A stretch of 64,000 nt of DNA from Gemmataceae bacterium. Its GTDB lineage: Bacteria; Planctomycetota; Planctomycetia; Gemmatales; Gemmataceae. Of this stretch, positions 1-10,522 are shown one piece after another (the stretch's first letter is position 1; every line of letters begins with the position of its first letter). The stretch lies in assembly GCA_028288765.1 (NCBI GenBank), contig JAQGHQ010000090.1:1-64000 (forward strand), given 5' to 3'. The notes beneath the pieces were generated by a model, which was given only the letters and a program-made list of their open reading frames with translations, ran no database searches and was not told the DNA's origin. The position numbers were made by a program, and so were the translations under genes.

Positions 1-165
1 AGAGCCCCCAGAACCGATACACCGCCCCGGCCGCCGTGTTACCCTGTAACGGGGATGTAACTCCCGCCCCCGGTTCCCGTCCCCCGTATCCGAACAAGCG
101 TCTATAAGTGAGCACAGTGGGCGGCCGCGCGCCGCTCCGCCTTTCCCGGGTCGAGGTCAGTCCCC

Positions 166-3100
166 ATGAAACGGTCGAACCGCCTTCTGGGCCTCTCGGT
201 GGCGATCGGCTGCGTCGCCGCGGGGGTCGCCGTCATGCTCGCCGCGCAGCCGCCTCGCCCCGAGCAGTGGAAGAAGGTCGACGAGGCCGTCCAGAAGGGC
301 CTGCCGAAAACCGCGATCAAGGAGATCGAGCCGATCATCGAATCCGCCCTCAAGGACAAGGCGTACCCCGAGGCGATCAAGGCGGTCTGCAAGAAGATCG
401 TCCTCGAAGCCAACATTGAGGGGACCAAGCCCGAGGAGAAAATCACCCGGATGCAGGCGGCCATCGCCACCATGCCCGCCGAGATGCACCCGGTCATGCA
501 CGCCGTCCTCGGCCACTGGTACTTCCACTACTTCCAGCAGAACCGGTGGCGGATCGCCCGCCGCAGCTCCGCCGGCGAGACCACCGGGAATGACGTCACC
601 ACCTGGGACGTCCCCCGCATCATCGCCGAGGTCGACAGGCAGTTCGACACCGCCCTCGCGCACGAGAAGGAGCTGAAGGCCATCCCGGTCGGCGACTACG
701 ACGCCCTGCTCGACAAGGGCTCCGTCCCGGACAAGTTCCGGCCCACCCTCTTCGACTTCCTCGCGTTCGACGCCCTCAGTTTCTACGCGATCGGCGACCA
801 GGCCGCCGGCCCCAAGACCGAGGACGCCTTCGAGCTCACCGCCGACTCCCCGGCCTTCGCCCCGGTCGACGAGTTCCTGAAGTGGCAGCCGAACACCACC
901 GACGGCGCCTCCCGCACCCTGAAAGGCGTCCGGCTGTACCAGAAGCTGCTCGACTTCCATAAAGCCGACGCCGACAAGTCCGCCCTGCTCGACACCGACC
1001 TGCACCGCCTCCGGTTCGGGTACAACAAGGCCGTCGGCGAGGGGAAGAACGAGGCCTACGTCGCCGCCCTCACGCGCTTCGTGGACGCGAACAAGGACCA
1101 CGAGCTCGCCGCCATGGCCCGCTACCAGTGGGCCGAGGTGCTGAAGACCGAGAACGAGCTGGTGAAGGCCCGCGGGATCGCCCTCGCCGGCGCGACCGGG
1201 TTCCCCGACAGCCCCGGCGGGAAGCTCTGCCACAACCTCGTGCAGCAGATCGAGGCGAAGACCTCGAACGTCGCCACCGAGCGGGTGTGGGCCGACCCGC
1301 TGCCCCAGATCCGCGTGAGCTACGCGAACCTCTCCAAGGTCTACTTCCGGCTCGTGAAGACGGACTACGTCGACCGGCTGAAGCGGCAGCGGTGGCGGCC
1401 GGAACAGCTCGACCCGGGCGAGCAGCAAGCCCTCCTCAAGCAGGACCCGGTCCTGGAGTTCAGCCGCGACCTCCCACCGACCACGGACTACCGGCCGCGG
1501 ACCGAGTCCGTCCCCGCCCCGAAGGGCGTCGCCCCCGGGTTCTACTACCTGATCGCCAGCCACGCCGCCGACTTCGGCGCGGGCAACAACGTCGTCACCT
1601 ACACCGACGTTTGGGTGTCCGACCTCGCCGTCGTCAACCGGTACGACCACGGCACCCTCCGGGTCGAGGGGTTCGTCCTCACCGGCATGGGCGGCGAGCC
1701 GGTCGAGGGGGCGAAGGTCCAGGTCTGGTTCCGGTCCAACAACGGCGGCGGGTGGGCCCCGGGCGACACCGCGACCACCGACAAGAACGGCATGTACGCC
1801 CTCACCGGGCGGGCGCAGCACGCCCACCTCGTACTCGCCACCCACAAGGACCAGGCCCTCGCGTCTGCCCACGACACCTACCTGTACCAGCAGGACCTCA
1901 CGCCGAAGCCCCAGGAGCAGACGGTCTTCTTCACCGACCGGGCACTGTACCGGCCGGGTCAGACGATCCAGTTCAAGGGCGTCTGCGTCCGCTACGACCA
2001 GGCCAAGGATAATTACGAGACGATCGCGAACCGCGAGGTCACAGTCGTGTTCAACGACGTGAACGGGAAGGAGATCGCCCGGCACCAGGCCCGGACGAAC
2101 GACTACGGGTCGTTCGCCGCGAGCTTCACCGCCCCCCGCGACCGCCTCACCGGGCGGATGTACATCCACGTCCCGGCCGGCCCGCCCGGCGGCACGAACG
2201 TCTCGGTCGAGGAGTACAAGCGGCCGAAGTTCACGGTCGCGGTCGAGGCCCCGAAGGACCCGGCGAAGCTGAACGCCGAGGTGAAGGTGCCGGGCAAGGC
2301 GACCGCGTACACCGGGGTCCCGATCGGCGGGGCCAAGGTCACGTACCGGGTGGTCCGCGAGGTTCGCTACCCGGCGTGGTTCTTCGAGTACTGCTGGTGG
2401 CGGCCGGTCCCGCAGAAGCCGGCCCAGGAAATCGCCCACGGTGTCCTCACCACCGAGGCCGACGGGTCGTTCACCGTCGCGTTCCTCGCGAAGCCCGACC
2501 CGACCGTCCCCGAGAAGGACGAGCCGGCGTTCCGGTATACCGTGACCGCGGACGTGACCGACACCACCGGCGAGACCCGGACCGGGACGAAGTCCGTCGA
2601 GGTCGGGTATGCTGCCCTGCGGGCGACCGTGGCCGCGGCCGAGTGGCAGACGCCCGACAAGGACGTGAAATTCAGCATCTCCACCACCACACTCGACGGC
2701 CTCGGCCAGGAGGCGAAGGGGACGCTGAAGGTGTACCACCTGAAGCAGCCGGAAACCGTGGTCCGGCCGGAGATCCTGGAGCGCCGGTTCGACTTCCCCG
2801 CCGCGACGGAGCCGAAACCGGACCCGGCCAGGCCGGTGAGCTGGGAACTCGGCGAGGTGGCCTACAGTGCGGACTTCACCACCGACGGGAAGGGCAAGAC
2901 CGAGCTCGCCGCGAAGCTCCCGGCCGGGATTTATCGGGCGGTGGTCGAATCGAAGGACAAGTTCGGCAAGACGGTCACCGGCAAGGCGCAGCTGCTGGTG
3001 CTGAACCCGGCGGTCGATCGGCTGAACGTCAAGGTGGCGAACGTCGTGTCGGCGCCCGACTGGAAGGTCGAGCCGGGCGCCGAGTTCACGCTGTTCTGGG

Positions 3101-6100
3101 GCACCGGGTACGACGCCGGCCGGGCGTTCCTGGAGGTCGAGCACCGCGGGAAGATCACCCAGGCGTTCTGGACCGAGCCCGGGAAGACGCAGGCCACCCT
3201 AAAGGTTCCGGTGACGGAGGCGATGCGCGGCGGGTTCACCGTCCGGGCCACCTTCGTCCACGAGAACCGGGCGTACCTGACGAGCCGGCACGTCGACGTG
3301 CCGTGGACGAACAAGGAGTTCACGGTCAAGTGGGAGACGTTCCGGTCGAAGCTGGAGCCTGGGAAGAAGGAGACGTTCACCGCCGTGGTCACCGGCCCGG
3401 ACGCCAGGCGGGCGGTCGCCGAGATGGTCGCCGCCGTGTACGACCAGTCGCTCGACGCCTACCTGCCGCACGACTGGCTCCACCGGTTCGGCGTGTTCCG
3501 GCAGGATTACTCGCAGCTGAATTCGCAGTTCGAGAACATCGGCCATTGGTTCAACTATCTGCACGGGCAGTGGCCGGCGAACTACAAGCACGTGGACCTA
3601 CACTACCGCGGCCTGCCCGGCGACCTGACCCAGAATTACATGCGATACGAGTACTTCGGGAAGGGCGGCGGCCAGGGCGGGTTCGAGTACGGGTACGCGG
3701 AAGGCCACACCCGGCTCCGCGGGGCCGAGCAGCAAGGCCGGAACATGGCCCTCGACTTCGCGCCCGCAGCCCCGGGGATGGCCGGGGCCATGAAGCGGGA
3801 CGGCAAGTTCGCCGCCGAGGCGGAGGCCACGAAGGCGCTCAATGGGGCGGCGGCCATAGGCCCGGTCGACAGCCCCGGCCCGGACCTGAATAACGTGACC
3901 GCCCGGAAGAACCTGAACGAGACGGCGTTCTTCTTCCCCCATCTGGTGTCCGACGCCGAGGGCGTGGTCCGGATGGAGTTCACCATGCCCGAGGCCCTGA
4001 CCAAGTGGAAGTTCCTCGGGTTCGCTCACGACAAGGAACTGCGGAGCGGGTTCCTCACCGACGAGATCGTCACCGCCAAGGACCTCATGGCCCAACCGAA
4101 CCCGCCCCGGTTCCTCCGCGAGGGCGACGTCCTCGAATTCCCGGTCAAGGTCTCCAACCAGTCGGCCACCCGTCAGAAGGGCACCGTCCGGCTCGCCGTC
4201 CGCGACGCCCGGACCGACGCCCCGCTCGACGCCGCCCTCGGGCTCACCGCCCCGGACCAGGCGTTCGACCTCCCGGCCGGTGAGTCGAAGACGTTCGCCT
4301 GGCGGCTGACCGTCCCCGAGGGCGTCGGCCCGCTCGCCTACAAGGCCGTCGCCGCCAGCGACCGTCTCTCCGACGGGGAGGAGGGCGTCCTCCCCGTCCT
4401 CTCGAAGAAGGTCCTGGTCACCGAGTCCCTGGCCCTCCCGATCCGGAACGCCGGGACGAAGGATTTCGACTTCGTCAAGCTCCGCCAGTCGGCCGGGTCG
4501 GAGACGATTCGGAACCAGTCGTACACGGTGCAGATGGTGTCCCAGCCGGCCTGGTACGCGGTCCTGGCCCTCCCGTACCTGATGGAGTTCCCGCACGAGT
4601 GTACCGAGCAGACGTTCAACCGCCTGTACGCCAACGGCCTGGCCCGGCACATCGGCAACAGTGACCCGAAGATCCGCAAGATCTTCGACCTGTGGAAGGG
4701 GACCCCGACCCTCGACAGCCCGCTCGAGAAGAACCAGGACCTCAAGGCCGTCCTCCTCGACGAGACCCCGTGGGTCCGGCAGGCGGTGAAGGAGGGCCAG
4801 GCCCGGAAGAACGTCGGCATCCTGTTCGACGACAACCGGCTCACCGACGAGACGACCCGGCTGACCCGGACGATGGCCGAGCTCCAGCACCCCGACGGGA
4901 TGTGGCCGTGGTTCCCGGGCGGCCGGCCGAACGAGTACGTCACCCTGTACATCACCACCGGGTACGGCCGGCTCCGCCACCTCGGGGTGAAGATCGACCC
5001 GGCCCCGGCGGTCAAGGCGACGGCCAAGCTCGACGCCTGGGCCGACGAGAAGTACCGGTGGATCCTGGCCCACGCCAAGCCGGACGACAACCACCTGTCC
5101 CCGACCATCGCCCTGTACCTGTACGGGCGGAGCTTCTTCCTCCCCGACCGGGCCATCGCCAACGAACACCGTCAGGCGGTCGACTACTGGCTCGGTCAAT
5201 CGAAGAAATACTGGTTGCAACTGGCCAACCGCCAGTCCCAGGGTCACCTGGCCCTGGCCCTCAAGCGGTTCGGGGACAAAGAGACCCCGGCGGCGATCAT
5301 GGCGTCGGTCAAGGAGCGGTCCGTCTCGAACGAGGAGATGGGGATGTTCTGGCGGGACCTGGAACTCCAGCAGTGGTGGTTCCACGCCCCGATCGAGACC
5401 CAGGCCCTGATGATCGAGGCGTTCGACGAGGTGGCCAACGACGCCAAGGCGGTCGAGGACTGCAAGGTCTGGCTGATCAAGCAGAAGCAGACCCAGGACT
5501 GGAAGACGACCAAGGCCACCGCCGACGCGATCTACGCCCTGCTCCTGCGGGGCGAGGGGCTGCTGAAGTCGGACGCGCTGGTCGAGGTGTCGGTCGGGAA
5601 CCAGAAGATCGTGCCGGAGAAGGTGGAGGCCGGGACCGGGTTCTACGAGCACAAGTTCCTGCGGACGGAGGTGAACCCGTCCTTGGCGGCGATCACCCTG
5701 AAGAAGACGGACCCGGGGGTGAGCTGGGGGAGCGTCCACTGGCAGTACCTGGAGGACCTCGACAAGGTGTCCGCGGCCGACGGGAACCCGCTGAAGGTCG
5801 AGAAGCGGCTGTTCAGGCGGTCGCTCACCAAGGCCGGGCCGGTGATCGACCCGTTCAAGGGGGACCCGCTGGCGGTCGGGGACGAGGTGGTGGTGCGGGT
5901 GGTGCTGCGGACCGACCGGGACCTGGAGTACGTCCACCTGAAGGACCACCGGGGGAGCGGGACGGAGCCGGTGACCGTGCTGTCGCGGTACAAGTTCCAG
6001 GACGGGCTGGGGTACTACGAGTCGACGAAGGACACGGCGACGCACTTCTTCATCGACTACCTGCCGAAGGGGAACTACGTGTTCGAGTACGCGGTCCGGG

Positions 6101-6204
6101 TCCAGCACCGGGGCCGGTACCCGACCGGGTTCGCGAGCTTGCAGTGCATGTACGCCCCGGAGTTCAACAGCCACTCCGAGAACATCAACCTCGAAGTGAA
6201 GTGA
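166..6204 (+). CDS. Bacterial alpha-2-macroglobulin family protein, thioester type, 2012 aa
   Basis: Secreted or lipid-free periplasmic protease-trap protein. The N-terminus (residues 1-28) is a signal peptide with two Arg/Lys followed by a hydrophobic run ending in AAQ. The MG2-type signature DRALYRPGQT starts at D591. A low-complexity stretch rich in Ala, Gly and Met at about 1150-1240 lies where the protease bait region should be. The A2M domain begins near N1249 (NLNETAFFFPH). The thioester motif is complete: C1479-T-E-Q1482, followed by an alpha-helical thioester/complement-like domain rich in Trp. In the family the Cys-Gln thioester covalently captures attacking proteases. The E. coli-type partner gene, a PBP1C transglycosylase, is absent here; the next gene is convergent. 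ATG 166 is chosen because the signal peptide starts there. TATAAG at 101-106 is a possible -10 box. Family assignment is firm; the target protease is unknown. Confidence 0.95.
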   Translation: MKRSNRLLGLSVAIGCVAAGVAVMLAAQPPRPEQWKKVDEAVQKGLPKTAIKEIEPIIESALKDKAYPEAIKAVCKKIVLEANIEGTKPEEKITRMQAAIATMPAEMHPVMHAVLGHWYFHYFQQNRWRIARRSSAGETTGNDVTTWDVPRIIAEVDRQFDTALAHEKELKAIPVGDYDALLDKGSVPDKFRPTLFDFLAFDALSFYAIGDQAAGPKTEDAFELTADSPAFAPVDEFLKWQPNTTDGASRTLKGVRLYQKLLDFHKADADKSALLDTDLHRLRFGYNKAVGEGKNEAYVAALTRFVDANKDHELAAMARYQWAEVLKTENELVKARGIALAGATGFPDSPGGKLCHNLVQQIEAKTSNVATERVWADPLPQIRVSYANLSKVYFRLVKTDYVDRLKRQRWRPEQLDPGEQQALLKQDPVLEFSRDLPPTTDYRPRTESVPAPKGVAPGFYYLIASHAADFGAGNNVVTYTDVWVSDLAVVNRYDHGTLRVEGFVLTGMGGEPVEGAKVQVWFRSNNGGGWAPGDTATTDKNGMYALTGRAQHAHLVLATHKDQALASAHDTYLYQQDLTPKPQEQTVFFTDRALYRPGQTIQFKGVCVRYDQAKDNYETIANREVTVVFNDVNGKEIARHQARTNDYGSFAASFTAPRDRLTGRMYIHVPAGPPGGTNVSVEEYKRPKFTVAVEAPKDPAKLNAEVKVPGKATAYTGVPIGGAKVTYRVVREVRYPAWFFEYCWWRPVPQKPAQEIAHGVLTTEADGSFTVAFLAKPDPTVPEKDEPAFRYTVTADVTDTTGETRTGTKSVEVGYAALRATVAAAEWQTPDKDVKFSISTTTLDGLGQEAKGTLKVYHLKQPETVVRPEILERRFDFPAATEPKPDPARPVSWELGEVAYSADFTTDGKGKTELAAKLPAGIYRAVVESKDKFGKTVTGKAQLLVLNPAVDRLNVKVANVVSAPDWKVEPGAEFTLFWGTGYDAGRAFLEVEHRGKITQAFWTEPGKTQATLKVPVTEAMRGGFTVRATFVHENRAYLTSRHVDVPWTNKEFTVKWETFRSKLEPGKKETFTAVVTGPDARRAVAEMVAAVYDQSLDAYLPHDWLHRFGVFRQDYSQLNSQFENIGHWFNYLHGQWPANYKHVDLHYRGLPGDLTQNYMRYEYFGKGGGQGGFEYGYAEGHTRLRGAEQQGRNMALDFAPAAPGMAGAMKRDGKFAAEAEATKALNGAAAIGPVDSPGPDLNNVTARKNLNETAFFFPHLVSDAEGVVRMEFTMPEALTKWKFLGFAHDKELRSGFLTDEIVTAKDLMAQPNPPRFLREGDVLEFPVKVSNQSATRQKGTVRLAVRDARTDAPLDAALGLTAPDQAFDLPAGESKTFAWRLTVPEGVGPLAYKAVAASDRLSDGEEGVLPVLSKKVLVTESLALPIRNAGTKDFDFVKLRQSAGSETIRNQSYTVQMVSQPAWYAVLALPYLMEFPHECTEQTFNRLYANGLARHIGNSDPKIRKIFDLWKGTPTLDSPLEKNQDLKAVLLDETPWVRQAVKEGQARKNVGILFDDNRLTDETTRLTRTMAELQHPDGMWPWFPGGRPNEYVTLYITTGYGRLRHLGVKIDPAPAVKATAKLDAWADEKYRWILAHAKPDDNHLSPTIALYLYGRSFFLPDRAIANEHRQAVDYWLGQSKKYWLQLANRQSQGHLALALKRFGDKETPAAIMASVKERSVSNEEMGMFWRDLELQQWWFHAPIETQALMIEAFDEVANDAKAVEDCKVWLIKQKQTQDWKTTKATADAIYALLLRGEGLLKSDALVEVSVGNQKIVPEKVEAGTGFYEHKFLRTEVNPSLAAITLKKTDPGVSWGSVHWQYLEDLDKVSAADGNPLKVEKRLFRRSLTKAGPVIDPFKGDPLAVGDEVVVRVVLRTDRDLEYVHLKDHRGSGTEPVTVLSRYKFQDGLGYYESTKDTATHFFIDYLPKGNYVFEYAVRVQHRGRYPTGFASLQCMYAPEFNSHSENINLEVK

Positions 6205-6212
6205 GGCGCGAG

Positions 6213-6569
6213 CCCTGGTTTCCAGCCTGAAGGGCTGGGACAGGATAGCCCAGGGCAACGCCCTGGGTTCGCGAACAAACGACCCTCCAGCCTGACGTGC
6301 AGGGAGGGTGCCTCCCCGGGCCGACAGGCCGCCCAGGGCGTTGCCCTGGGCATCCTGTCCCAGCCCTTCAGGCTGAAAACCCTGGCCACCTACCCGGCTG
6401 CCAATCAAGGGTTCGACAAGACTCTTTGGTGACGTGCAGGGAGGGTGCCTCCCCGGGCCGACCGGCCGCCCAGGGCGTTGCCCTGGGCTATCCTGTCCCA
6501 GCCCATCAGGCTGAAAACCCTGGCCACCTACCCGGCTGCCAATCAAGGGGTTCGACAAAGCTCTTTGGT
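6213..6569. repeat. Palindromic repeat family A with a 138-bp tandem duplication
   Basis: Fills the 377-bp gap between two convergent genes. The left arm (6217-6267) and right arm (6332-6382) are imperfect inverted copies built around CCCAGGGCGTTGCCCTGGG and a CAGCCCTTCAGGCTG-type segment, so a long hairpin is possible. The right half, 6294-6430, is repeated directly as 6431-6569 with only a few differences. The same family recurs at 23426-23700 between sdhA and sdhB. It probably acts as a bidirectional transcription end, although no T-run follows the stems. Confidence 0.85.
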
Positions 6570-6581
6570 GACCCCCGCCCA

Positions 6582-9500
6582 TTATCCCTTCGCCTTCGGG
6601 CCCGGCGCGACGGCGGGGAACTCGACCACGGCGGTCGACCCGTCCGACAGCGGGATCACCACCCGCGAGTCGCCGACCGGGACGCCCGCGGCGGCCGGGA
6701 CGGCACCCGGCAGACCCACCTCGCGGGTGAGCGTCGGGCGGCCGGTTTCGGCGTCCAGCACCGAGACCCGCCCGGACAGATCCGTCACCAGCCACCGGCC
6801 GTCGCCCATCGGGTGCGGCAAGCCGACGATCGACCGCCCCACGTCGTCGCCGGCCGGGGTGACCCACCGCAGCTCGTTCGAGTCCACGTCCAGGCACACC
6901 ACCTGCTTCCCGTCCACCACGTAAACCACCAGCTGCCGGCCGGCCGGGTCGGTCTGCACCGCGAAGCCTGAAGACGCCTTGCCGCCCGGCAGCGACACCG
7001 TCCGCCCCGGGACCCACCGCCGGACCGCCGTCTCGGCCCGCTCCTGCCCGTACAGCCACACACTACCCGTCACGTCGGCCACCAGGAACTGCGCGGGCCG
7101 GCCGCCCGCCGCGGGCAGCACCAGCGGCGGGCCGGCGATCCGCTCCCGGACCTCCCACCGCGCGTCGCCGTCCACCCAGGCCCCGTCGGCCGGCCACCCC
7201 CAGCGCTTGAGGCCCCGGCCGCCGTCGGACGTGAGGAACGTGTCGTCGGCCAGCGGGGTCACGAAGCACTCCGGGTCCTGGGTCCGGCGGTCGGCCAACC
7301 ACTTCGGCCCGGGGGCCAGCGCGTCCGGCTTCAGCCGGCCGTCGCCGAGCACCAGCCGGTGGACGAACCCGTCGGCCGCCGGCAGGAGGAGGGAGCCGTT
7401 CATCACCACGGGCGGGCCGGCGAGGGGGGCGGGCGCGTTGACCGTGCCGGTGTGATCGACCTTCCCCCCGGCCATCCGCCGGATCAACCACTTCGCCGCG
7501 GCCGCGGGCCCGATCGGGGTGATCGCGAACACCGTCTTCCCGTCGGCCGACGTCACCACCCGCGTCGGCCCCGAGACGCCGTCCGGGGGCGCGGCGACAA
7601 CCCAGTCCGGGGCAGCCTTCGTCGTGACCCGCGGGATCGCGACCCCCGCGGCCGGGATCGCGACCGCCCCGCCGTCCTCGTCCACGAGCATCACCCCGGC
7701 CTCGGTCCGGATCGCCGTCTTGATGGGGATGACGCCGAGCTGCCGCTGCCACCGCGGCTCGCCGTCTTCCAGCCGCACCGCCACCGCCCGGTACCCGGCC
7801 GAGTTCGTCGACCGGACGACGAAACACGCCGCGTCGCGGCGGGGGGTCAGCTGCGCGGGCTGCGTCGGCTCCCCGACCGCCAGCCCGGCCGCCACCGGCA
7901 CCAGGGCGAGCCCGCGTTCCGGGAGCAGCGTGAGTCTGAACTTCTGGAGCGCGCCGCCGGCCAGCACCCAGAACGCCCCTTCCTCCGCCGGCACGACCAG
8001 CCCGCGGACCGGCCGGCCGTCGGGCGGGGCCGGCAGGTCCGGGTACGGGAGCGGGAAGACGGCGCTATCCTTGTTCCCGGGCTGGTTGATGCCGAACAGC
8101 CGGAACTGGCCGGCGTCGGTAACGGTCGCGAACCGCTCGCCGTCCGAGACCGGCGGGAACCAGCTCCACCCGGGCAGCGGCAGGTCGGCCGCCGGGACGA
8201 TCGGCTCGATCACGGGCGGGGCGTCGGCCGCCCCCGGCGGGACCGCCGGCGGGAGCGGGAAGGCGCGGAGCTTCATCGCCGTCGGCCCGTCGGCCTGCGC
8301 CAGCACGAGCCACCGCGGGGCGGGGGCGTCGCCCGGCGGGCCGAGGATCACGGGCGGGGTGCGGAGGGTGCCGGCCGGGTGCTCGGTCGGGATCACCCGG
8401 GCGCACCGCGGGGCGCCGCCCTCGTCGCCCGCGTCCACGTCGAACACGAACACGCGGCGGGACTCGGCGGCGATATAGAGCTGGGTCGTCCCGGCCCGCG
8501 CGACCACGGACCCGACCGGCTGGCCGATGGTGATCCGCCCGACCCGGATGCCGGACGTGAGGTCGAATACGAACACCGTGCCGGCCGGGTCGCGGGTCGG
8601 AACGAACACCCGCGCCCCGCTCACCGCGACCGGCCCGGCCGCCGGGAACGGGAGCGGCTGGGACCACACCGGGCGGCCGGCCCGGAGGGTATACCCGGAC
8701 ACCGCCGGTTTCCCCGCGACGTTCGACGTCACCACCGCGAGGTCGGTCGGCCCCTCCGCCAGTTCGGCCCGGGCGACGGCCGGCAGGTCGAACACGTCCG
8801 GCCCGACCCGGGCCGCCCAGAGCTGGTCGCCGGTGTCCTCGTCGAGGGCGTAGAGCACCCCGCGGGCGACGGCCAGGAACACCGCGGACGGCTCGCCCCC
8901 GAGCGCCTCCCGGACGGCGGGCCGGGTCGGGCCGACCGGGGTGACGAACAGGAACGACGCGGCCCCCGGGGGGGGCAGCGGTTGCGGGGCCGCCGGGTCG
9001 CGGTCGTACCGCACCCGCCGGAGGAAATCGCCCTCGGCCCGCCGGATCAGCTCCCTCGCCTCGGGGTCGTCCGCCCACCCCTTCGCGGCGAGGAAGGTCT
9101 TGGCCTCCTCGATCGCCGGGTCGGTCGGGGACTTCAGGATCACCCCGACCTGGGCGAGGGTCGCGAGCCGGTCCCGTTCGCGGTCGATGTCGACCTTGAC
9201 CGTCTCGAACCGCTTCCCGAGCTCGTCCAGCGGCTTGTCCTCCTTCGTCCGGAACGGCCCGAGCAGCGGAACGAAGTCCCGCCCGGCGGCGAGCGTCTCC
9301 TCGGCCAGCCGGAGCTCGTCCGCCTTCGTCCGGTCGCCCTGGTACGCCTTGACCCGGTCCGCGGCGTAATCGGCCACGTCGTCAATGACCTTCTTCCCGG
9401 CGTCGAGTACGTCGTGCCCGTAGGCGTCGGTCTTGACGAACGGGGACTCCTTGTGGGTGTCGATGAAGGCCCGGAGCTTGTCGATCGCCGGCCGCGGGTT

Positions 9501-10355
9501 CTCGCGGTTCGTCACCGACCGGACGACGACCTGGACCGCCGACAAGTCGGCGAAGAACCGGTACTTCTCGGCGTCCGCGCTGTCGGGGTAGTCGGCGGCG
9601 AGCTTGTCGAACGCCTTCCCCGAGGGGCCGTACTCGTTGCGCTTGTATTGCTCCATCGCGTCCTGGGCGAACTGCGCCTCGGTCCGGACCTGGACCCGCA
9701 GTAGGAAGAGCACGGTGGCCCCGGCCACGAGCAGGAGCACGACGGTCAACCCGATGAGGATGACCGGCCCGCGGTGCTTCCGCTTCTTCCGCCGGCGCAG
9801 GACCGGCAGGTCTTCGGTGGCGGATTCGGCCCGCACGGGTTTGCGCTCCCGGCCGGCCGGCTTGGGCGGCGGCAGCTCCGCGCCGGGCTTCCACACGAGC
9901 TCCCGGGCCGGCGGCGGGGCGGAAATCACCACCGCCTCGACGACCTCGGGCTCCGGCGGGGCGACCGGGGCGACCGGAACGGCGTCGACGACCTGGGGTT
10001 CGTCCGGGAGGGCGTCGAACACCTCGGGTTCATCGGCCGGCGGAGGCAGGGCTTTCGGGGCGGCGGACCCGTTCGACACGGCCTCGGCTTCGACGAGTGG
10101 AAGGAAATCGCCCACGGAGCCGGAGGTGTACACCGGGCGCGGGGCGTCGACGCGGGGCGTGGCCGGGGCGTTGGCCGCGGGCGGGGTCGGGAGGGTCTCC
10201 GTCGCGGGCGCAGGTGCGGGTTGCGGAGGGGCCACCGGTTTGACCACGAACGCCTGGCGACAGTCCAGGTTCGGACACCGCATCGCCTTGCCGACGAGGT
10301 CCGGACGGAGGTTGAACCGCGTTTCGCAGTGGGGGCACTCGGCAACAATCGACAC
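6582..10355 (-). CDS. Zinc-ribbon, single-TM, PQQ-like beta-propeller protein (1257 aa)
   Basis: Probable membrane-anchored protein with a large propeller domain. From the GTG at 10355, the N-terminus carries a CPHC...CPNLDC zinc ribbon of the MJ0042 kind, followed by a Pro/Ala-rich linker with acidic patches to about residue 190. A basic RRRKKRKHR stretch precedes one transmembrane helix at about 196-218. A helical region to about 450 follows, then many repeats of the PQQ/BamB-like type (for example YALDEDTGDQLWAARVG and SVLDAETGRPTLTREVG). The open frame extends another 56 codons upstream, but that part has no domain character and the zinc ribbon starts immediately after GTG, so GTG is preferred. 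It lies downstream of the secretin-like gene on the same strand with a 167-bp gap, so the two may be co-transcribed. The basic-TM order suggests the zinc ribbon is cytoplasmic and the propeller exported. Ligand unknown. Confidence 0.85.
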   Translation of the reverse strand: MSIVAECPHCETRFNLRPDLVGKAMRCPNLDCRQAFVVKPVAPPQPAPAPATETLPTPPAANAPATPRVDAPRPVYTSGSVGDFLPLVEAEAVSNGSAAPKALPPPADEPEVFDALPDEPQVVDAVPVAPVAPPEPEVVEAVVISAPPPARELVWKPGAELPPPKPAGRERKPVRAESATEDLPVLRRRKKRKHRGPVILIGLTVVLLLVAGATVLFLLRVQVRTEAQFAQDAMEQYKRNEYGPSGKAFDKLAADYPDSADAEKYRFFADLSAVQVVVRSVTNRENPRPAIDKLRAFIDTHKESPFVKTDAYGHDVLDAGKKVIDDVADYAADRVKAYQGDRTKADELRLAEETLAAGRDFVPLLGPFRTKEDKPLDELGKRFETVKVDIDRERDRLATLAQVGVILKSPTDPAIEEAKTFLAAKGWADDPEARELIRRAEGDFLRRVRYDRDPAAPQPLPPPGAASFLFVTPVGPTRPAVREALGGEPSAVFLAVARGVLYALDEDTGDQLWAARVGPDVFDLPAVARAELAEGPTDLAVVTSNVAGKPAVSGYTLRAGRPVWSQPLPFPAAGPVAVSGARVFVPTRDPAGTVFVFDLTSGIRVGRITIGQPVGSVVARAGTTQLYIAAESRRVFVFDVDAGDEGGAPRCARVIPTEHPAGTLRTPPVILGPPGDAPAPRWLVLAQADGPTAMKLRAFPLPPAVPPGAADAPPVIEPIVPAADLPLPGWSWFPPVSDGERFATVTDAGQFRLFGINQPGNKDSAVFPLPYPDLPAPPDGRPVRGLVVPAEEGAFWVLAGGALQKFRLTLLPERGLALVPVAAGLAVGEPTQPAQLTPRRDAACFVVRSTNSAGYRAVAVRLEDGEPRWQRQLGVIPIKTAIRTEAGVMLVDEDGGAVAIPAAGVAIPRVTTKAAPDWVVAAPPDGVSGPTRVVTSADGKTVFAITPIGPAAAAKWLIRRMAGGKVDHTGTVNAPAPLAGPPVVMNGSLLLPAADGFVHRLVLGDGRLKPDALAPGPKWLADRRTQDPECFVTPLADDTFLTSDGGRGLKRWGWPADGAWVDGDARWEVRERIAGPPLVLPAAGGRPAQFLVADVTGSVWLYGQERAETAVRRWVPGRTVSLPGGKASSGFAVQTDPAGRQLVVYVVDGKQVVCLDVDSNELRWVTPAGDDVGRSIVGLPHPMGDGRWLVTDLSGRVSVLDAETGRPTLTREVGLPGAVPAAAGVPVGDSRVVIPLSDGSTAVVEFPAVAPGPKAKG

Positions 10356-10522
10356 AGCGGCCCCCCGGGCTCGGGAAATGAGTGGTGACCTGGGTGCGGA
10401 CGAACTCCCTGACCATTCTAGATGCCAGACGGGCGGGATGTGAACCACGTTTGCGCGACGGAAATGCGACACGGGCGGCCCGGCCGCCCGTGCGCTATCC
10501 CTAGCCTTCCTATCTTCTTGCA

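Noticed and set aside
157-3144. Long open frame antisense to the A2M gene
   Set aside because: High third-position GC keeps antisense frames open; the residues are low-complexity Arg/Gly/Asp/Val with no domain, while the plus-strand frame has clear A2M motifs.
6294-6569. Possible CRISPR or IS from the direct repeat
   Set aside because: Only two copies, each 138 bases, with no spacers of constant length and no cas genes or transposase.
3598-7059. Antisense frame spanning the A2M 3' half and the repeat
   Set aside because: Low-complexity, crosses a noncoding repeat and two genes; no start or domain.
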